Source: Lolium rigidum
Lineage: Eukaryota > Streptophyta > Magnoliopsida > Poales > Poaceae
Length of the DNA stretch: 64,000 nt
Assembly: GCF_022539505.1 (NCBI RefSeq)
Contig: NC_061510.1
Coordinates: forward strand, 281,664,715 to 281,728,714
Reading direction: 5' to 3'
Part shown: piece by piece, positions 32,231 through 44,000 of the stretch
Position numbering within the stretch: position 1 is the stretch's first letter
Layout: the number at the start of each line of letters is the position of its first letter
Program-made: the position numbers and the translations under genes
The notes under the pieces: model-generated
The model's input: only the letters and a program-made list of their open reading frames with translations
What the model was told of the DNA's origin: nothing
The model's database searches: none

Positions 32231-34428
32231 TGCTCGAAAATTTCGACGCTCTTTCCGCAGGTGCCCCGACCGTCTTTTCCCGTTGCTCGTCGAGGAAGAA
32301 GTGCATCCGGCACGGTCCGTTCAGCATTTCCTCGGGGACACGAAAGGTCTTGGAAACCTCGGCCCACTATTTTGCCCGTTGCGTGAATCATCCCTATTAT
32401 CACCTCGCTGTTCATCGCTTCTCCGGTAATCATCTCTCGTTGCCTCCTGTATTTGTCCGAAAACCTGCCGAAATTTGTCCCGGGGCGTCGTAGTTCCGTA
32501 CGTCCGAGGAAATCTTCGCCTCGGTTGATAGTTTCGACCACGGTCCTCCTCTCGGCGACCTGTGTCGTTTGTTGTGGACAGCGTCTTCTCCATCTGCCCA
32601 TTTATTTGCTATCTCCATTAACGCGGATACTCGTCCTTGGATTGGTCCTTCCCAAATCCTCGACAAAGTCTCCACGCCCGACTCCCGCGACAAACGCATC
32701 TATTGCTCTCTCGTCGGATATGTTTTCTCGCCGAGTTTTTGATGATATTCCACCTCTGGATGTACTTTCTCATTGGCTCATCCGGCTTTTGTCGACACGC
32801 TCTCAACTCCTCTAACGATGCGGGTTTTTTGCACGTGGATCTGAAGTTCTTGACGAACACGTCCTCGAAACTTTCCCAGCTGTCGATGGATCCTGGAGCG
32901 AGTTTCTTTATCCATGATCGTGTGGCACCACTCAGGTGCACCTGGATGCTTTGCATGGCTGTTGCCCTAGTTCCTCCTGTCAGCTTCACCGTCTCCAGAT
33001 AGTCGACTAGCCAATCCTCTGGATCTTGAAGGCCGTCGAATTTCTTGAAATTATCGGGTAACTTGAATCCTGAGGGGACTCGCGTTTTCGGACTCTCCTC
33101 GTGAAGCATGGTAAGCCGCACATATCTTCGTCGTTAAGTTCTGGGGATTGCCGATGATCCCTTCTGCTTTGCCGCGCTCTGTCGACTCTTGCTTGTGCTG
33201 CTGTGTCTCTTGCTCCACTTGGCCCTTCAGGTGCTGCCGCTGTTGCTGCTGCGGGTCGCGGACTATTTTGCCTTGCCACTCCTTCGGGAGGCGTTGATAT
33301 AAACGCTGTCCCCATAGCTCCAACTCCTCGCTACCGCCATATTGTACAGTTGTTTCCCTTGGGTCACCCGGAGGTGGTTTAGATGCAAGGATAAAAGCAT
33401 GTGTCGCCATATACCCAGCCTCTGGTGTCTTAGGGATGATGTTTCCTCTTGTATCTATCGACATAAAGGACATGTCGAGGTTTTGAACCAAGTGCTCTCT
33501 TTCCGCTTCGGGTATGTGTTGCGGTCTTGACCTTGCTCGTTCCGCGCCTCCCGATGGCTATCACCCGTAGTTCTAGATTGTCGACTTAGATCTGCCCTTC
33601 TCCTCGCTGGATGCGTAAGCTGCCTCCTTTCTCCTGTTCAACTCAGCCGTCTGTTTTTCCAATTCCTCGGCAGCTCGTGCGAGCCTATATTGATATGCTT
33701 GCAATTCTTCCGGTGTGGCTGTGGTAGCCATTGGTTCCGTGCCGTTCATAGCTCTCGCAGCTCTGTCCCACGCTGCTTGTGAAAGTTGAACTCTATCTCG
33801 CGGCTCCGGCCCGACGTATTTGTTGCCCAAGCCTTGTCGCGGATTGGAGGGATCGACGTATGGATTTCCCAAACTCGTCGAAAGCCTCGGATGTCTCTTC
33901 TTGATCTTCAATGGCGTAAATCTGATGATACTTTGTACTCAGATCTATGTTGGGTTTGGTGACATCGTCGTTGAGATTGATGAAGACCTTGCCCATCGTC
34001 AAAGATTTGTCGATGAAGTCAGTAATCGTCGACATTGCTTGAACCATCGCTTATATATGAATCCGCAGATGACTCAAACGACATGTCGTTGAAGATCTTG
34101 GCGAGTTTCTCTCTTGCTCGATGCTGACGTAGCGTGTCGCCGAGGTTTCTTCTTCTCCTGATTCGTTTGACGATGTATAGCTTGAAAAATCGGAATCGGC
34201 CACTGATGATTCCGACGAAATCGGAATCTCGACACGATACGATCCTTCCTTCTCGACGCGAAAGTGGAACCTTCCGAACGTCATCTCCATGGGCTCCGCC
34301 GCATACGCATATGCATCCAAACGGGAGGGTGGGTGAGGAACAAAATCGACAAGACCAGTAGCGATCTGTTTACCTCGATCCATTGTGTTGCTTGCGGTTG
34401 ACGATGTCGAAGATCTTGAGCGTGCCAT
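32100..34428 (-). pseudogene. gag of the gypsy element
   Basis: The first ATG (34428, MARSRSSTSSTAS) lies 26 bases past the primer-binding site. The N-terminal third is Ser/Glu-rich. The Retrotrans_gag capsid domain lies at about 33121-32760 (WLVDYLETVKLTGG, WESFEDVFVKNF, MRKYIQRWNIIKN). The nucleocapsid part (32600-32100) is Arg-rich and no clear CCHC knuckle is left. Frame changes occur near 34065, 33870, 33570, 33100, 32740 and 32380, so no full gag can be made. Confidence 0.75.
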
Positions 34429-34453
34429 CGAGATCAGCTCCTTACGCCTCTAA

Positions 34454-34471
34454 TTCCCACAGACGGCGCCA
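34454..34471 (-). other. Primer-binding site of the gypsy element
   Basis: Just past the 5' LTR, after two spacer bases, the minus strand reads TGGCGCCGTCTGTGGGAA. The first ten bases match the 3' end expected of plant tRNA-Asp, the usual primer in many grass gypsy elements. The tRNA assignment is from recalled sequence and should be treated as tentative. Confidence 0.65.
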
Positions 34472-34473
34472 AT

Positions 34474-34858
34474 TGACAAGGTATTGACTTGTCAATGCCT
34501 ATGGATTGTAGGCTAGGGTTTAGTTAGAAGTAGAGGGCAAGTAGATCTCGAAGGTTTCAGCCGAAAAGTACTCGACGACTATGAAAACTAGGGTTTGCAG
34601 ACAATGATTCGATTGATTCTTTGTCCCTCGACTCCCCCTTATATATGAGGTGGAGCCGAGGGATTCGTGCTATACAAGTTTACATAGTCCGGGACGGTTT
34701 CTAACTCATCCCGCCAGATCACAAACAACACTTCCTATTACAACTCTATCTTTCCTTAGTAAATCTTGGGCTCCCGAATCTTCTTATTCTTCGGGTATTG
34801 GGCTTCCAGTAAACCCCGGGTACCATCTTCGGCAGGCCCATTTGGGATGCCTATGTCA
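34474..34858 (-). repeat. 5' LTR of the gypsy element
   Basis: 385 bp, partner of 21911-22295. It contains a TATATAAGGGG promoter motif on the minus strand near 34640. Confidence 0.92.
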
Positions 34859-34886
34859 CCTCCCCAACCGCGACTAAAAGGGGGGG

Positions 34887-34895
34887 TTATAAAAA
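34887..34895 (+). promoter_or_regulatory. TATA box of the CACTA accessory gene
   Basis: TTATAAAAA follows the CACTA hairpin arm at 34864-34879, mirroring the transposase gene, where a TATA box also follows the last hairpin. The gypsy element inserted about 28 bases upstream, so upstream control sequences of this gene are now about 13 kb away. Confidence 0.5.
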
Positions 34896-36136
34896 CGCGT
34901 GCGGCGCCAAGCGGCACGCCAGTTCCTCTTCTTCTCCGCCGCGGCAGTTCTCTGCAGAGTCTCCTCGACGCCGCCGCGCCTCCTCGACGCCCTCCTCGAC
35001 GCCCGTGCTCGCCGCCGTCGCCGCGCCGAACTCCTCCGCCGCCGCGCACGTCTGCCGCCGTCACCGCGCGCCGAACTTCCTCCGCGCACCCCCGTACGTC
35101 ACCGTCGAACTCCTCCGCCGCGCGCCCGCCCGTACGTGTTCGACGACGACCCGATGGCTGCGCGCCGCCCCGCACGCGCCGCCGCACGCGCCGCCGCCGC
35201 ACGCGCGCCGCCGCCCGGCCTTCTTCGATCGACCGTCGCCGCGCCGCCGCGCGCCGCCGGCCCCGAGAGAGAGAGAGAGATCGAGGGAGAGAGGCAGAGA
35301 AGGAGAGAGGGCCGCCGGACGGCCGGATTTTTTTTCTTTTTTTTAATGTTTTGTTTGTTATTTTTAATTTTAACTATACTTAACAAAAAAACTTAAAACT
35401 TTGTAATTATATATAATTAATGAATTAATTAGTAACTATATATAGTTAACAAAAAAAACATAAAACTTGATAATTTTGACTTAACAAAAAAAACATAAAA
35501 CTTGTGAATTTCGACGACGTTCTTCTCGCGCCGCGTGTACGTCGACGAAGTCCTTCTCGCGCCGCGCCGGCCACGCAGCCCGACGGCCGTGTTCTTTCCG
35601 ACGTACGACCGCCGCCCCGCATGCGCCGCGCGCCGTCCCGTTCTTTGACCGCGCGCCGCCGCCGCACACGCGTTGCCGCCCTTGTGGCTGCCGGTCGACT
35701 TTTAAAAGAACTCAAAATTTGACTTAAAAATTTGTCACTTTTAAAATAACTTAACAAAAGTTTGTCACTTTTAAAATAACAAAAATAACTTAACCACCGC
35801 ACGTATACGGAGGGGGCAGCGAGCCCCTCGTCGCCCCCTCCGTATACGCGCGGTGTTTTTTTTTGGGATCGAGAGGGGGCGGCGAGGTTTATGTGTCCTC
35901 GGCACCGCCACCGCCCTTTGTGCGCCGCCCCCTCGCCGCCCCCTCCGTATATGCGTGGGGTAGTCGGTGTTTCTCTTTGATCTCCTCTCTCTTGCCTTTT
36001 CGCCACCGCCCCTTTCGCCACCGCCACCGTCCTTTCGCCACCGCAGCCCCGTTTCGCCACTGCCGCCCCCCTTTCGCCACCGCCCCCTTCTTCACTTAAT
36101 TAATTTGTTTTGACTACATGTTTTCAGGACTGACAT
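34896..36136 (+). other. GC-rich leader region of the CACTA accessory gene
   Basis: Between the TATA box and the ATG at 36137 lie very GC-rich segments (34896-35330, 35500-35700, 35810-36100) separated by AT-rich ones. They include a (GA)n run at 35266-35284. Frames are open on both strands but are all Arg/Ala/Pro low complexity. CCCCTCCGTATA motifs repeat at 35800-35960. I read it as a long untranslated leader with introns. Confidence 0.5.
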
Positions 36137-39100
36137 ATGGCGGACGATAGAGCTGGCCCGATTATGGCCAGCTATGATCCAGACGCTGAAGACCATATGT
36201 TCGGCATCATAAACGGCGATATTCTATATGTGCCGACCGGACAAGAAGAAGATGATATCTCTTCTTATCTGAACCTTGACGGTCAAGATGAAGGCCGTCA
36301 GCAAGATGATGCCGAAGAAACGTCGATAAACGACGATCTTCAATTGGAAGTAGCAACCACCTCCGGCGCCAAGGTATATATATACATTGAGCCTATGGTG
36401 ATACAAACTAACTGATTTGAATAAATATGTGTGTACTAACGCGCGCGACTCTCTTTCTTATTTTAGCCCTCGGCCGGATCGTCGAAACAATCGAGTACAT
36501 CGTCAAAGAGTGGCGCAACCAAGACGATGAAACAAGGAGAAACATGTACCATCGAGGTTATCGACAGTGCAACCGGCAGGCCGCTGGAGCCCCACAAGAA
36601 CACCACCAAGTTTATCAACCAATGCGGAGCCGTTGTTAGAGACAACGTCTCGATCACCGTCCAGGAGTGGAATGAGCCAAAGAAGGCACGTCTTGGTTTC
36701 ACTTTTGTCGATAAGAGAACAAAAAAAGATTGCTTCAAGAAGCTTATGGAACATTTCGTTCTACCTCCGGAATACAACAAATTCGATGAGGAGGGTAACA
36801 AGATTGAGGAAAACAAGGAGAGGAGGAGGCTAGTCAAACAGTTCACTCTTTATAAGATGTCCGACGCATTCCGGAAATTCAAGCAAAATCTAGCCCATGA
36901 CTTTGTCAAGCAGAACAAGACTCCGGATTTCAAAGGACAATATGAGAAACTGAAACATGATTGGCCAGAATTTGTGAAGCAAAAGAAATCGGAGCAGTTC
37001 ATTCAAATATCGAAAAAAATAAGGAAAATGCGGCTAAGAAGGAGTACAATCATATTATGGGGCCAGGAGGGTATCGCCTTTGGGAGTCTAGGTGGGAGAA
37101 GATGGAGAACGAGCTGAGGGTGCGAGGAATCCGTCCAGGTAAGGAGGGATGGGACCCAAGGGCCAAAAGCTGGTGGTACGGGCATGGGGGATCGCTGAAC
37201 CCGGAGACAGGGGAGTGTGTTTACCGGGGCAAAATAATTAAACCCACCCAAGCCCTTATTGAGGCAATGAGGGATGCTCACGAGGGGAAGATCAAGTTCA
37301 ACAGAGAGAACGACGCGCTGACAAAAGCCCTCGGGAATCCTTAACACGGAGGACGTGTACGAGGCATGGGGCACATTCCGTGGAAAATAGGGCTCCCCAA
37401 GAACGATGACCCGTACGGTTACAGAAGCCGTAAGAGAAAGATGGATCGGGAAGCAGATGTTGTGGCGCGGTTGGCATCGGAAATGGATGTGATGAAGAAA
37501 ACCGTGAGTGTACTAGTAGCCGAAAGAGATGCAGCTCGGGCGCAGCATGAAGATCATCCATTGGATCTCGGAAGCCAGCAGCGGAGAAGCAGCGTGGCTT
37601 CCACAGAGGCCCCACCGGTTGGTGCACCGACGATCGAAATTACTGCACCGGAGCCTCTGGTGGTCGAAATTACTGCACCGGAGCCTCCTCGCTACCCCGT
37701 GGACGATATAAAGGAGATGAAAGAATGTCATTTGTATTATCCTATCGGGAACATGTCCATGAAGGTAGCCATCGGCAGTGCTTTACCATGTTTACCTGGA
37801 GCACTCCACCACAACAACCCCATTCAAGATGGCTATGCTCGTGTCACGGTGGAGGACATAGTCCAAGGGTTTGAGGACCTGGACATTGACATTGCTACAC
37901 CTGAAGGGGCGAGAAGACTTGGAAATGTCAAGCGCCAATTCATTCTATGGCAAAAGAAGTTTATCAAGTTTCCAGGCGAGGCGCCAACAAGTCCACCCCC
38001 CTACGGTGGTGGTGGCGGTGGCGGTGGTGGCGGTGGTGGTGCTTCACCTACACCTCCTTCACGTCAGCCGACGCCGCCCCCCAATTCACCTCCGGCGGGT
38101 GCAGCACCGCCGCCCCAGTCCGCCCCGGGCGGGTAAGCAGACGCCGCCCCCCAATCCACCTCCGGCGAAGAAGCAGAAGCAGTCCTGGATTATTAACCCG
38201 GACCCTTATGTACCTAAGATAACAAAGGTACCGGAGCCATCACTGAAGCCTCTCCCCACGAGGCCTTGGGAACGTACTGCCGAGGAAGTCGACGCGGCCG
38301 CGACTGCTGATTATGAGAAATGGAAGGTGGCCTGCAAGAAGAAAAGAGAGCCCGAGCCCAAGCCAGTATTTTCTGATGAGCAAAAGAAATGGGCTAAGTC
38401 ATTTTTGAACGAACCGTCCCAAGCCGCGAAGAATCTGCCTGACGACTATGCACGTGAACTTCGTAAGCAGGCACTCATGTTCAAGGAGAAGAGAGAGCGG
38501 GAGGAGGCCGAGAAAACGGAATTAGAAAGTAAAAAAAGCGGGAAACGAGTTGCCCAGCTCGGGGAACAAAGTAAACAATCGATTGCCCCGCTTATAGTGA
38601 AAGCCGCCGGTCCGGATGCCCCCGATATCATAGAAGCTGCGGCAGCACAGGGATTGACTGTAACGAGTGCCAGAGAACAAGCGGCCAACTTAGGTATTAC
38701 TCTTCGTGAACTGTTAGGCCTTGATGAGGCGCCAGTGAAGGAGGTAGTAATTCAATATGTGAAGAATGGGCCTCTCGTCGAGCCTGCGCAGGAAGAGGAT
38801 CTACCTCCACAAATGAAAGGTCTGCTGAAATGGTACAAGGGTTACATAAAAAATAAAAACGCCAAAGAATATATTTATGCGGAAGTTAGATATGAGCATC
38901 ACTTCAAACATTACTATGTACAAATTCATCTGAGTGAATTTTCCAGCTTTTCAATCTGCGCGAGCTCGACAAATCTATCATCAGTTGCTATGTTCTGTAA
39001 GTGATTTATTTCTACCCCATCTCGTTCATATTGCCTGCGCTATATATATGTCCTAACTATATTGTTGTGTCCGCTATTATATATACATGCAGAATGAAGA

Positions 39101-39931
39101 TTAAGGAATGCAGTGTAAGGACCATCCATGATGTTGGGTTCATTGACCCACACATCGTTAATGGATATGTGTTAGAGCATCACCCCGCCGACGTGGAGGC
39201 AGACCTGTGGCAGTTTCTTACAAAGCAGGAGCTCAAAAGTGATATTCTATTTCCTTACCATTTTGGGTGAGTTTTTCTATCTTGAGCACATTCTCTTTTG
39301 TTTACTCCATGCATGGTATGTGGCCGGCTAATCGATGAGTTATGCATGACGTACTGTGCATGTATCGTGTCCGCAGGTTCCACTGGATTCTGCTAGTAAT
39401 TAAAGTTGACAAATCAGAATGTCTCGTCCACGACTCTCTGACTCTGGATTCAAATCTTTGGGGCAGCATGAGAAGAATGCTGCAGAAGTAATTATTTTCA
39501 TTCATTTGCGCTCTATATCGATCGGGCTATTTCGTTCGTTTCCTAATTAAGCTTCAAGTAATTAACTAATAACTCTCTTGTTCATTTAATTTTCTTTGCC
39601 TCGTAGGGTTTGGAGACGGTTCTCAGATCAAAAGGTCAGTGAATTCAAAAAAGAGCTACATTTCATGCGGTCAAAGGCTAAGAATGGTGGCGATATTCAG
39701 CCACCGGGGACCAATCTATGTGGATTCTATGTCTGTGAGATGATCCGGAGATACACCTCTGAGCGCGTTCCGAGTGATACCAATGCTCAGAGGAATAACC
39801 TCCGGATGATGCTTAGTCCAGAAGCTCGCTTCCGACCACTTCAAGAGGAACTAGCTGGATGGTTCAGGAGGGAAGTCCTCGATCCTAAAGGAGAACACCA
39901 TTACGAGGACGTAGAACTATACATGCATTAA
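36137..39931 (+). pseudogene. CACTA accessory gene with C-terminal Ulp1-like peptidase
   Basis: Exon 1 (36137-36373) starts MADDRAGPIMASYDPDAED and ends at a GT donor; exon 2 starts at 36467. The middle is a conserved coiled/globular region (36530-37340), a Pro/Gly-rich linker with a (GGT)n run (37980-38130), and a basic/helical part to 38996. Exons at 39093-39266, 39377-39487 and 39607-39931 encode a C48 (Ulp1/SUMO protease) fold: His in FHWILLV (39381), Asp in LVHDSL (39432), Cys in TNLCGFYVC (39719) with a Gln seven residues before it. Breaks: A-run frameshift at 37013-37019, TAA at 37342, frame change near 38130, one-base loss near 38940. Ulp1 enzymes remove SUMO; why grass CACTA elements carry one is unknown to me. 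Confidence 0.8.
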
Positions 39932-40202
39932 ATTATGTACGGAAACTTGTTCAAACTTGTATATGGTCATCCGATGATATTGAATATATATTGTATATTC
40001 CTCTTGAATTCTTTTTGATTCTAATTTCAAATTTGTTTGAAATTATACATTCATATGCATGTATGTAGTACCGTAGAATATGTGAAACTCCTTCAAAATT
40101 AAAATAAAGCACAAAAGAAATAAAACAATACAAATTAAACAGAAAACAGGTTTAGGGGGGGCAGGTTTAGGGGGGGGGGGCTAAAACCCTAAACCTGCGG
40201 CG
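39932..40202. other. CACTA 3' non-coding region
   Basis: An AT-rich 3' region follows the stop codon, with G-rich runs at 40155-40180. No gene is seen. Confidence 0.6.
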
Positions 40203-40385
40203 GCCTTTAGTCGCGGTTGGCCAGAAGAACCGCGACTAAAGGTCCTCCGCCCCGACGGCCGCCTGGCGCCCACGTGGACGGGTCTTTAGTCGCGGTTCTT
40301 AAGCAACCGCGACTAAAGGGAGGGCCTTTAGTCGCGCTCATTTGGTCGCGGTTGCGCAACCGCGACTAATGGCAGTTGCGAACCG
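40203..40385. repeat. 3' subterminal TTTAGTCGCGGTT hairpins
   Basis: Hairpins at 40204-40242 and 40283-40319 and a diverged cluster at 40325-40385 repeat the 5' subterminal arm, as expected for transposase-binding regions at both CACTA ends. Confidence 0.85.
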
Positions 40386-40412
40386 CGACCAAAGGCCCTT
40401 TTTCCACCAGTG

Positions 40413-40913
40413 CCCGATGCAATTAGATTTAAGCAAAACGTGACGACAACGGTGCCAATGCAGGAACAGCCCTAATTGGTTTATATATCTACCACGACCG
40501 CGCGTATATCGAATATTAGGTGACATTTGTATTGCTAAAATGTTCTGATAGCGATGTGTACGTGCTCAGCGTAAATGACGGGATTAATATTTGGGACTGA
40601 TGATGCGAAATGATACATATAGATCACATGGATGGATGCACGGCGCCGGCGCTGTGCCTTGTTCATTGGGTGCAAGGGAGGCTATGCGCTGACCTCACCG
40701 GTGAATACGCAGGATAAGTACCTTGCTTAGACGACTAAGCATCTCGCGAGGTTCGAACCGGCATTCATGTGATATCACTTGCGTGCCATGAAAGTTTGCT
40801 ACTGACTAATAGTCAGCTTGTGTCTCGAGAACTTACATGTCCATAAATAAAGACTTTGAAGAAGGGTTCGCTGCACGTTCGGTGACAATGAGTTCTAGCC
40901 TAGTTCTACCTCT
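40413..40913. other. Intergenic DNA between CACTA and LINE
   Basis: No coding region is seen. A GGTTCGAACC word at 40750-40759 resembles a pol III B box, with an A-box-like word about 55 bases away on the minus strand, but no tRNA fold is evident. Confidence 0.5.
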
Positions 40914-41059
40914 AGATTTTCATTCCCTTTTTTTCGAGAGCACGAGCAATGCGTACCTTATCTTTATAGTCTTTATAGAAGGTGAAAGCATAACAAATTA
41001 CAAGAACAGCACCAGGGTGCTGAGAACACACACACACGCCGCCCACCCTCCGCCTAGGC

Positions 41060-44000
41060 CTACTCTCTCGCTATATCTAGCCTCACTCCTCCCCTAGCTC
41101 TCTCCCACAGGTGGAAATCATCCCTAATCTGGGTGACCATTTGGTCCACTGTCCTCTGCTCTCTCTCGTTGCTGAAAGCCCTCGCATTCCGCTGCTTCCA
41201 GATCGTCCATGCCGTGCAGATGACCATGGAGTCGAAACACTTCCTGTCAACCCTCCTCACTCGCTTGCGGGCCTCCGTCCACTATCTCTGCAGGTTCCCC
41301 ATGCCCCCTGGGTCTGTCATCCTTAGACTTGCACTTTGCAGCACCCTGCACCACACCTGTATCGCATAGGGGCATAGGGTTAGGATGTGGTCCACATTAT
41401 CCTCCTCCTGCAGGCATATATAACATGCGTTCGGGTGCTCTTGCAACCCATGTCTCGCCCTCCTGTCCGATGTCCACAGGCGGTATCTCAGAGCCAGCCA
41501 TGCAAAAATCTTGCATTTCATGGGTGAGAAAGAGCCCCAGACCGGCGTACTCATGCTCCATCTCACACTCCCTTGGCATAACATCTCATACGTGCACTTT
41601 GCCGAGTAAGTTCCAGCCTCCGCACCTTTCCATAGTATGCGGTCTGATGTGGAGACGTCTCTGTCGACATCCTCCACCGCCTCCCACAGGGTAAGGCATT
41701 GCCTCCAGAGCTCCTCCGTCATCTCCCCTGGTATGTTATCCAACCACGCATCCCCCTGCATAGCCTCCGCCACCAGACGGGTGTTATTCCGCCTAGTGGT
41801 TACAATGGCGAACACCTCCGGAGCCAGCTCTTCCGCAGTATAACCACCAATCCATCTATCTCTCCAGAAGTAGGTCAGCTATCCATCCCCTACCGTGAAA
41901 CGCGCTAGACTCTGGAATACTCCCTCCACAAGAGGATCATTCAACCCAGGTAGGCCTTGCCAAGGCCTAGCCGGGTCCGTGCGTTTGAGCCACATCCATC
42001 TCAATCTCAAGGCGAGGCCTTGCAGACTTAGGTCTTTCACCCCCAAGCCGCCGAACTTCTTTGGTTTGCATAAGCTCCTCCATGCCACCAGGCACTGTCC
42101 CCCATGCACCTCATCCTTACCGGCCCAAAAGAACGCTCTCATCCATCTGTTTATCTCCTCCAGAAGCCAAACTGGCGCCTCAGCGACCACCATTTGATGC
42201 ACCGCTCTTGCAGCGACGACTGAATTAATCAGAACTAGTCTCCCCTCTCTTTTGATGAGCCCTTTTTGCCACGCGGGTACGCACTTGATAACCTTGTCCA
42301 AAAGCGGCTGCCATTCCGCCTTGGACAGAGGCCTGAGCGCCAACTGGAGCCCTAGATACCTGATTGGGAACCGCGCCAGCTCACAACCCAACACCCTTGT
42401 AGCCCTTTCCTCCTCTTCCTGTGTTCCTTTAATCAGGGTGGCCGTCGTCTTTCTGAAGTTTACTCTCAAGCCCGAGGCCTCCCCAAACATGCTCAGCATC
42501 CGACTCATCACCCTCAACTCCCTATACTCCGGTTTGATAAAGATGACAACATCGTTAGCATATACCGATATCCTCTGCAAGGGGGAGATGGCCGCTAAAT
42601 CTCCAAAAAGTCCCTCTCCAGCTGCCTTGGTGACCATGGCCGAGAGCGTCTCCATGGCCGCCACAAAAAGCATGGGTGACGTGGGGTCACCCTGTCTCAA
42701 GCCTCTACCGTGGTATATACGGTCACCTGGAACACCGTTCACCAAGACCCTCGTGTTTGCCGTGTATAACAACAGAGCTATCCATTTTAAAAACCTCTCT
42801 CCAAACCCCATCCTCCTCAACACCTCGAACAGGAAGCTCCAAGAGATGGAATCAAAGGCACGGGCGAGGTCTAGCTTTAGCAGCACTCCCGTCTGCCTCC
42901 TCATGTTAATCTTCCTGGCTACTTGCCTCACCAGCACGAAGTTGTCATGTAAACTTCTGTGTTTGATGAACGCGGATTGATTCATGCTGACAATCTCTCC
43001 AAGCCTCGGCCGTAGCCTATTGGCAATGATTTTCGAGAACAGCTTGGCGAAGCTATGCACCAGACTTATAGGCCTGAAATCCTTTGTCTCCATAGCCTTC
43101 GGACCCTTAGGTATCAAGGTGATTAACGCTCGATTCAGTCGGGTGAAACCTCTACCATCTCCCACACATAGCTTCATGAGGCCGGCCAGAATGTCAGGCT
43201 TAATGATTGGCCACGCACGCTGGTAGAAAGCGCCGGTGAACCCATCCGGCCCCGGCGCCCTGTCTCCTGGCATCTCCCTAATTGTGTTCCAGACCTCCTC
43301 CTCCGTGAACATGGAGTCCAAGTCACTCAGGTCCGCTACTGGGATGTCTAAGGCCTCCAGGTTTAGGGTGTGTTCCCTGTTTTGAATACTCCCAATAAGC
43401 CGGTGATACTCGTCGGTGAACACCTCATTCTTTCTCTCCTGTGTAGTCACCGTCTCCTCCCCAACTCTTACAGCAGCAATGTAGTTCTTGGTTCTCCTCC
43501 CGTTGGCCACCGCATGGAACAACATGGTGTTAGCGTCCCCTTCTCGTAACCATCTCATCCTCGATCTTTGCCTCGCGATTGTGCGCTCAAGCGACGCCAA
43601 CCCCAACACCACATGCTTAAGCGTTCGTCTCAGCCACGCCTCCGCATGCGTGAGTGCTCTCGACTCTTGGGCGACATCGAACCGTAGGATCAGGGTATTG
43701 GCCATGGCGATCTTTAGCTTGATGTTCCCCACTTTCTTTTCTCCCCAAGCCTGGAAGTATTCCGCCGCATTGCGAAATAACGCGTCCAGGCATCTGAAAG
43801 GGTCCACAATGCTGGGATCACAAACCCAAGCCTCAGTCAGGGCCGCCTCAAACCCCTCAAGATTTATCCAGAAGGCTTCGAATTTGAACCTTCTCTTTGG
43901 TCTGAACGCCGCGCTTAGCGAGAGGTGTATAGGTGCATGATCAGACACCGAAGAGGAAAGTGCCTGTAAGATGGAATCGGGGTGCAAGAGGTCCCAATCC

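Larger units (their letters stand above)
21911..34858 (-). mobile_element. Ty3/gypsy retrotransposon, Tat lineage, TSD CCTCC
   Basis: A 12,948-bp element has two 385-bp LTRs and a perfect 5-bp target duplication CCTCC (21906-21910, 34859-34863). It is transcribed on the minus strand: primer site beside the LTR at 34474, then gag, protease, RT-RNase H, a second RNase H, and integrase down to 28025. The second RNase H domain and plus-strand genes between integrase and the 3' LTR are hallmarks of the Tat lineage (maize Grande and rice RIRE2 are examples). LTRs differ at only about three positions, so insertion is recent, yet all ORFs are broken. It was probably mobilised by proteins of a relative. 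Confidence 0.93.
16322..40412 (+). mobile_element. CACTA (En/Spm) transposon, 24.1 kb with nested gypsy
   Basis: Both ends are typical Triticeae CACTA termini: CACTGGTAGAAAAA at 16322 and, on the other strand, CACTGGTGGAAAAA ending at 40412. A perfect 3-bp duplication CCC flanks it (16319-16321, 40413-40415). TTTAGTCGCGGTT hairpins cluster next to both ends and also in the middle. The body encodes a Tnp2-type transposase relic (16899-20227), a small minus-strand gene (20355-20918) and a long accessory gene ending in a Ulp1-like domain (36137-39931). Without the 12.95-kb gypsy insertion it would be about 11.1 kb, a normal size for the group. All its genes carry disruptions, so it looks non-autonomous now. 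Confidence 0.92.

Noticed and set aside
34766..35396. Several 110-205-codon Arg/Ala/Pro frames on both strands
   Set aside because: They are by-products of extreme GC content in the leader of the CACTA accessory gene, and the first starts inside the gypsy LTR.
40748..40830. Possible tRNA or SINE (GGTTCGAACC B-box-like word)
   Set aside because: No cloverleaf could be drawn and no A tail or TSD was found. A palindromic ten-base word is weak evidence.
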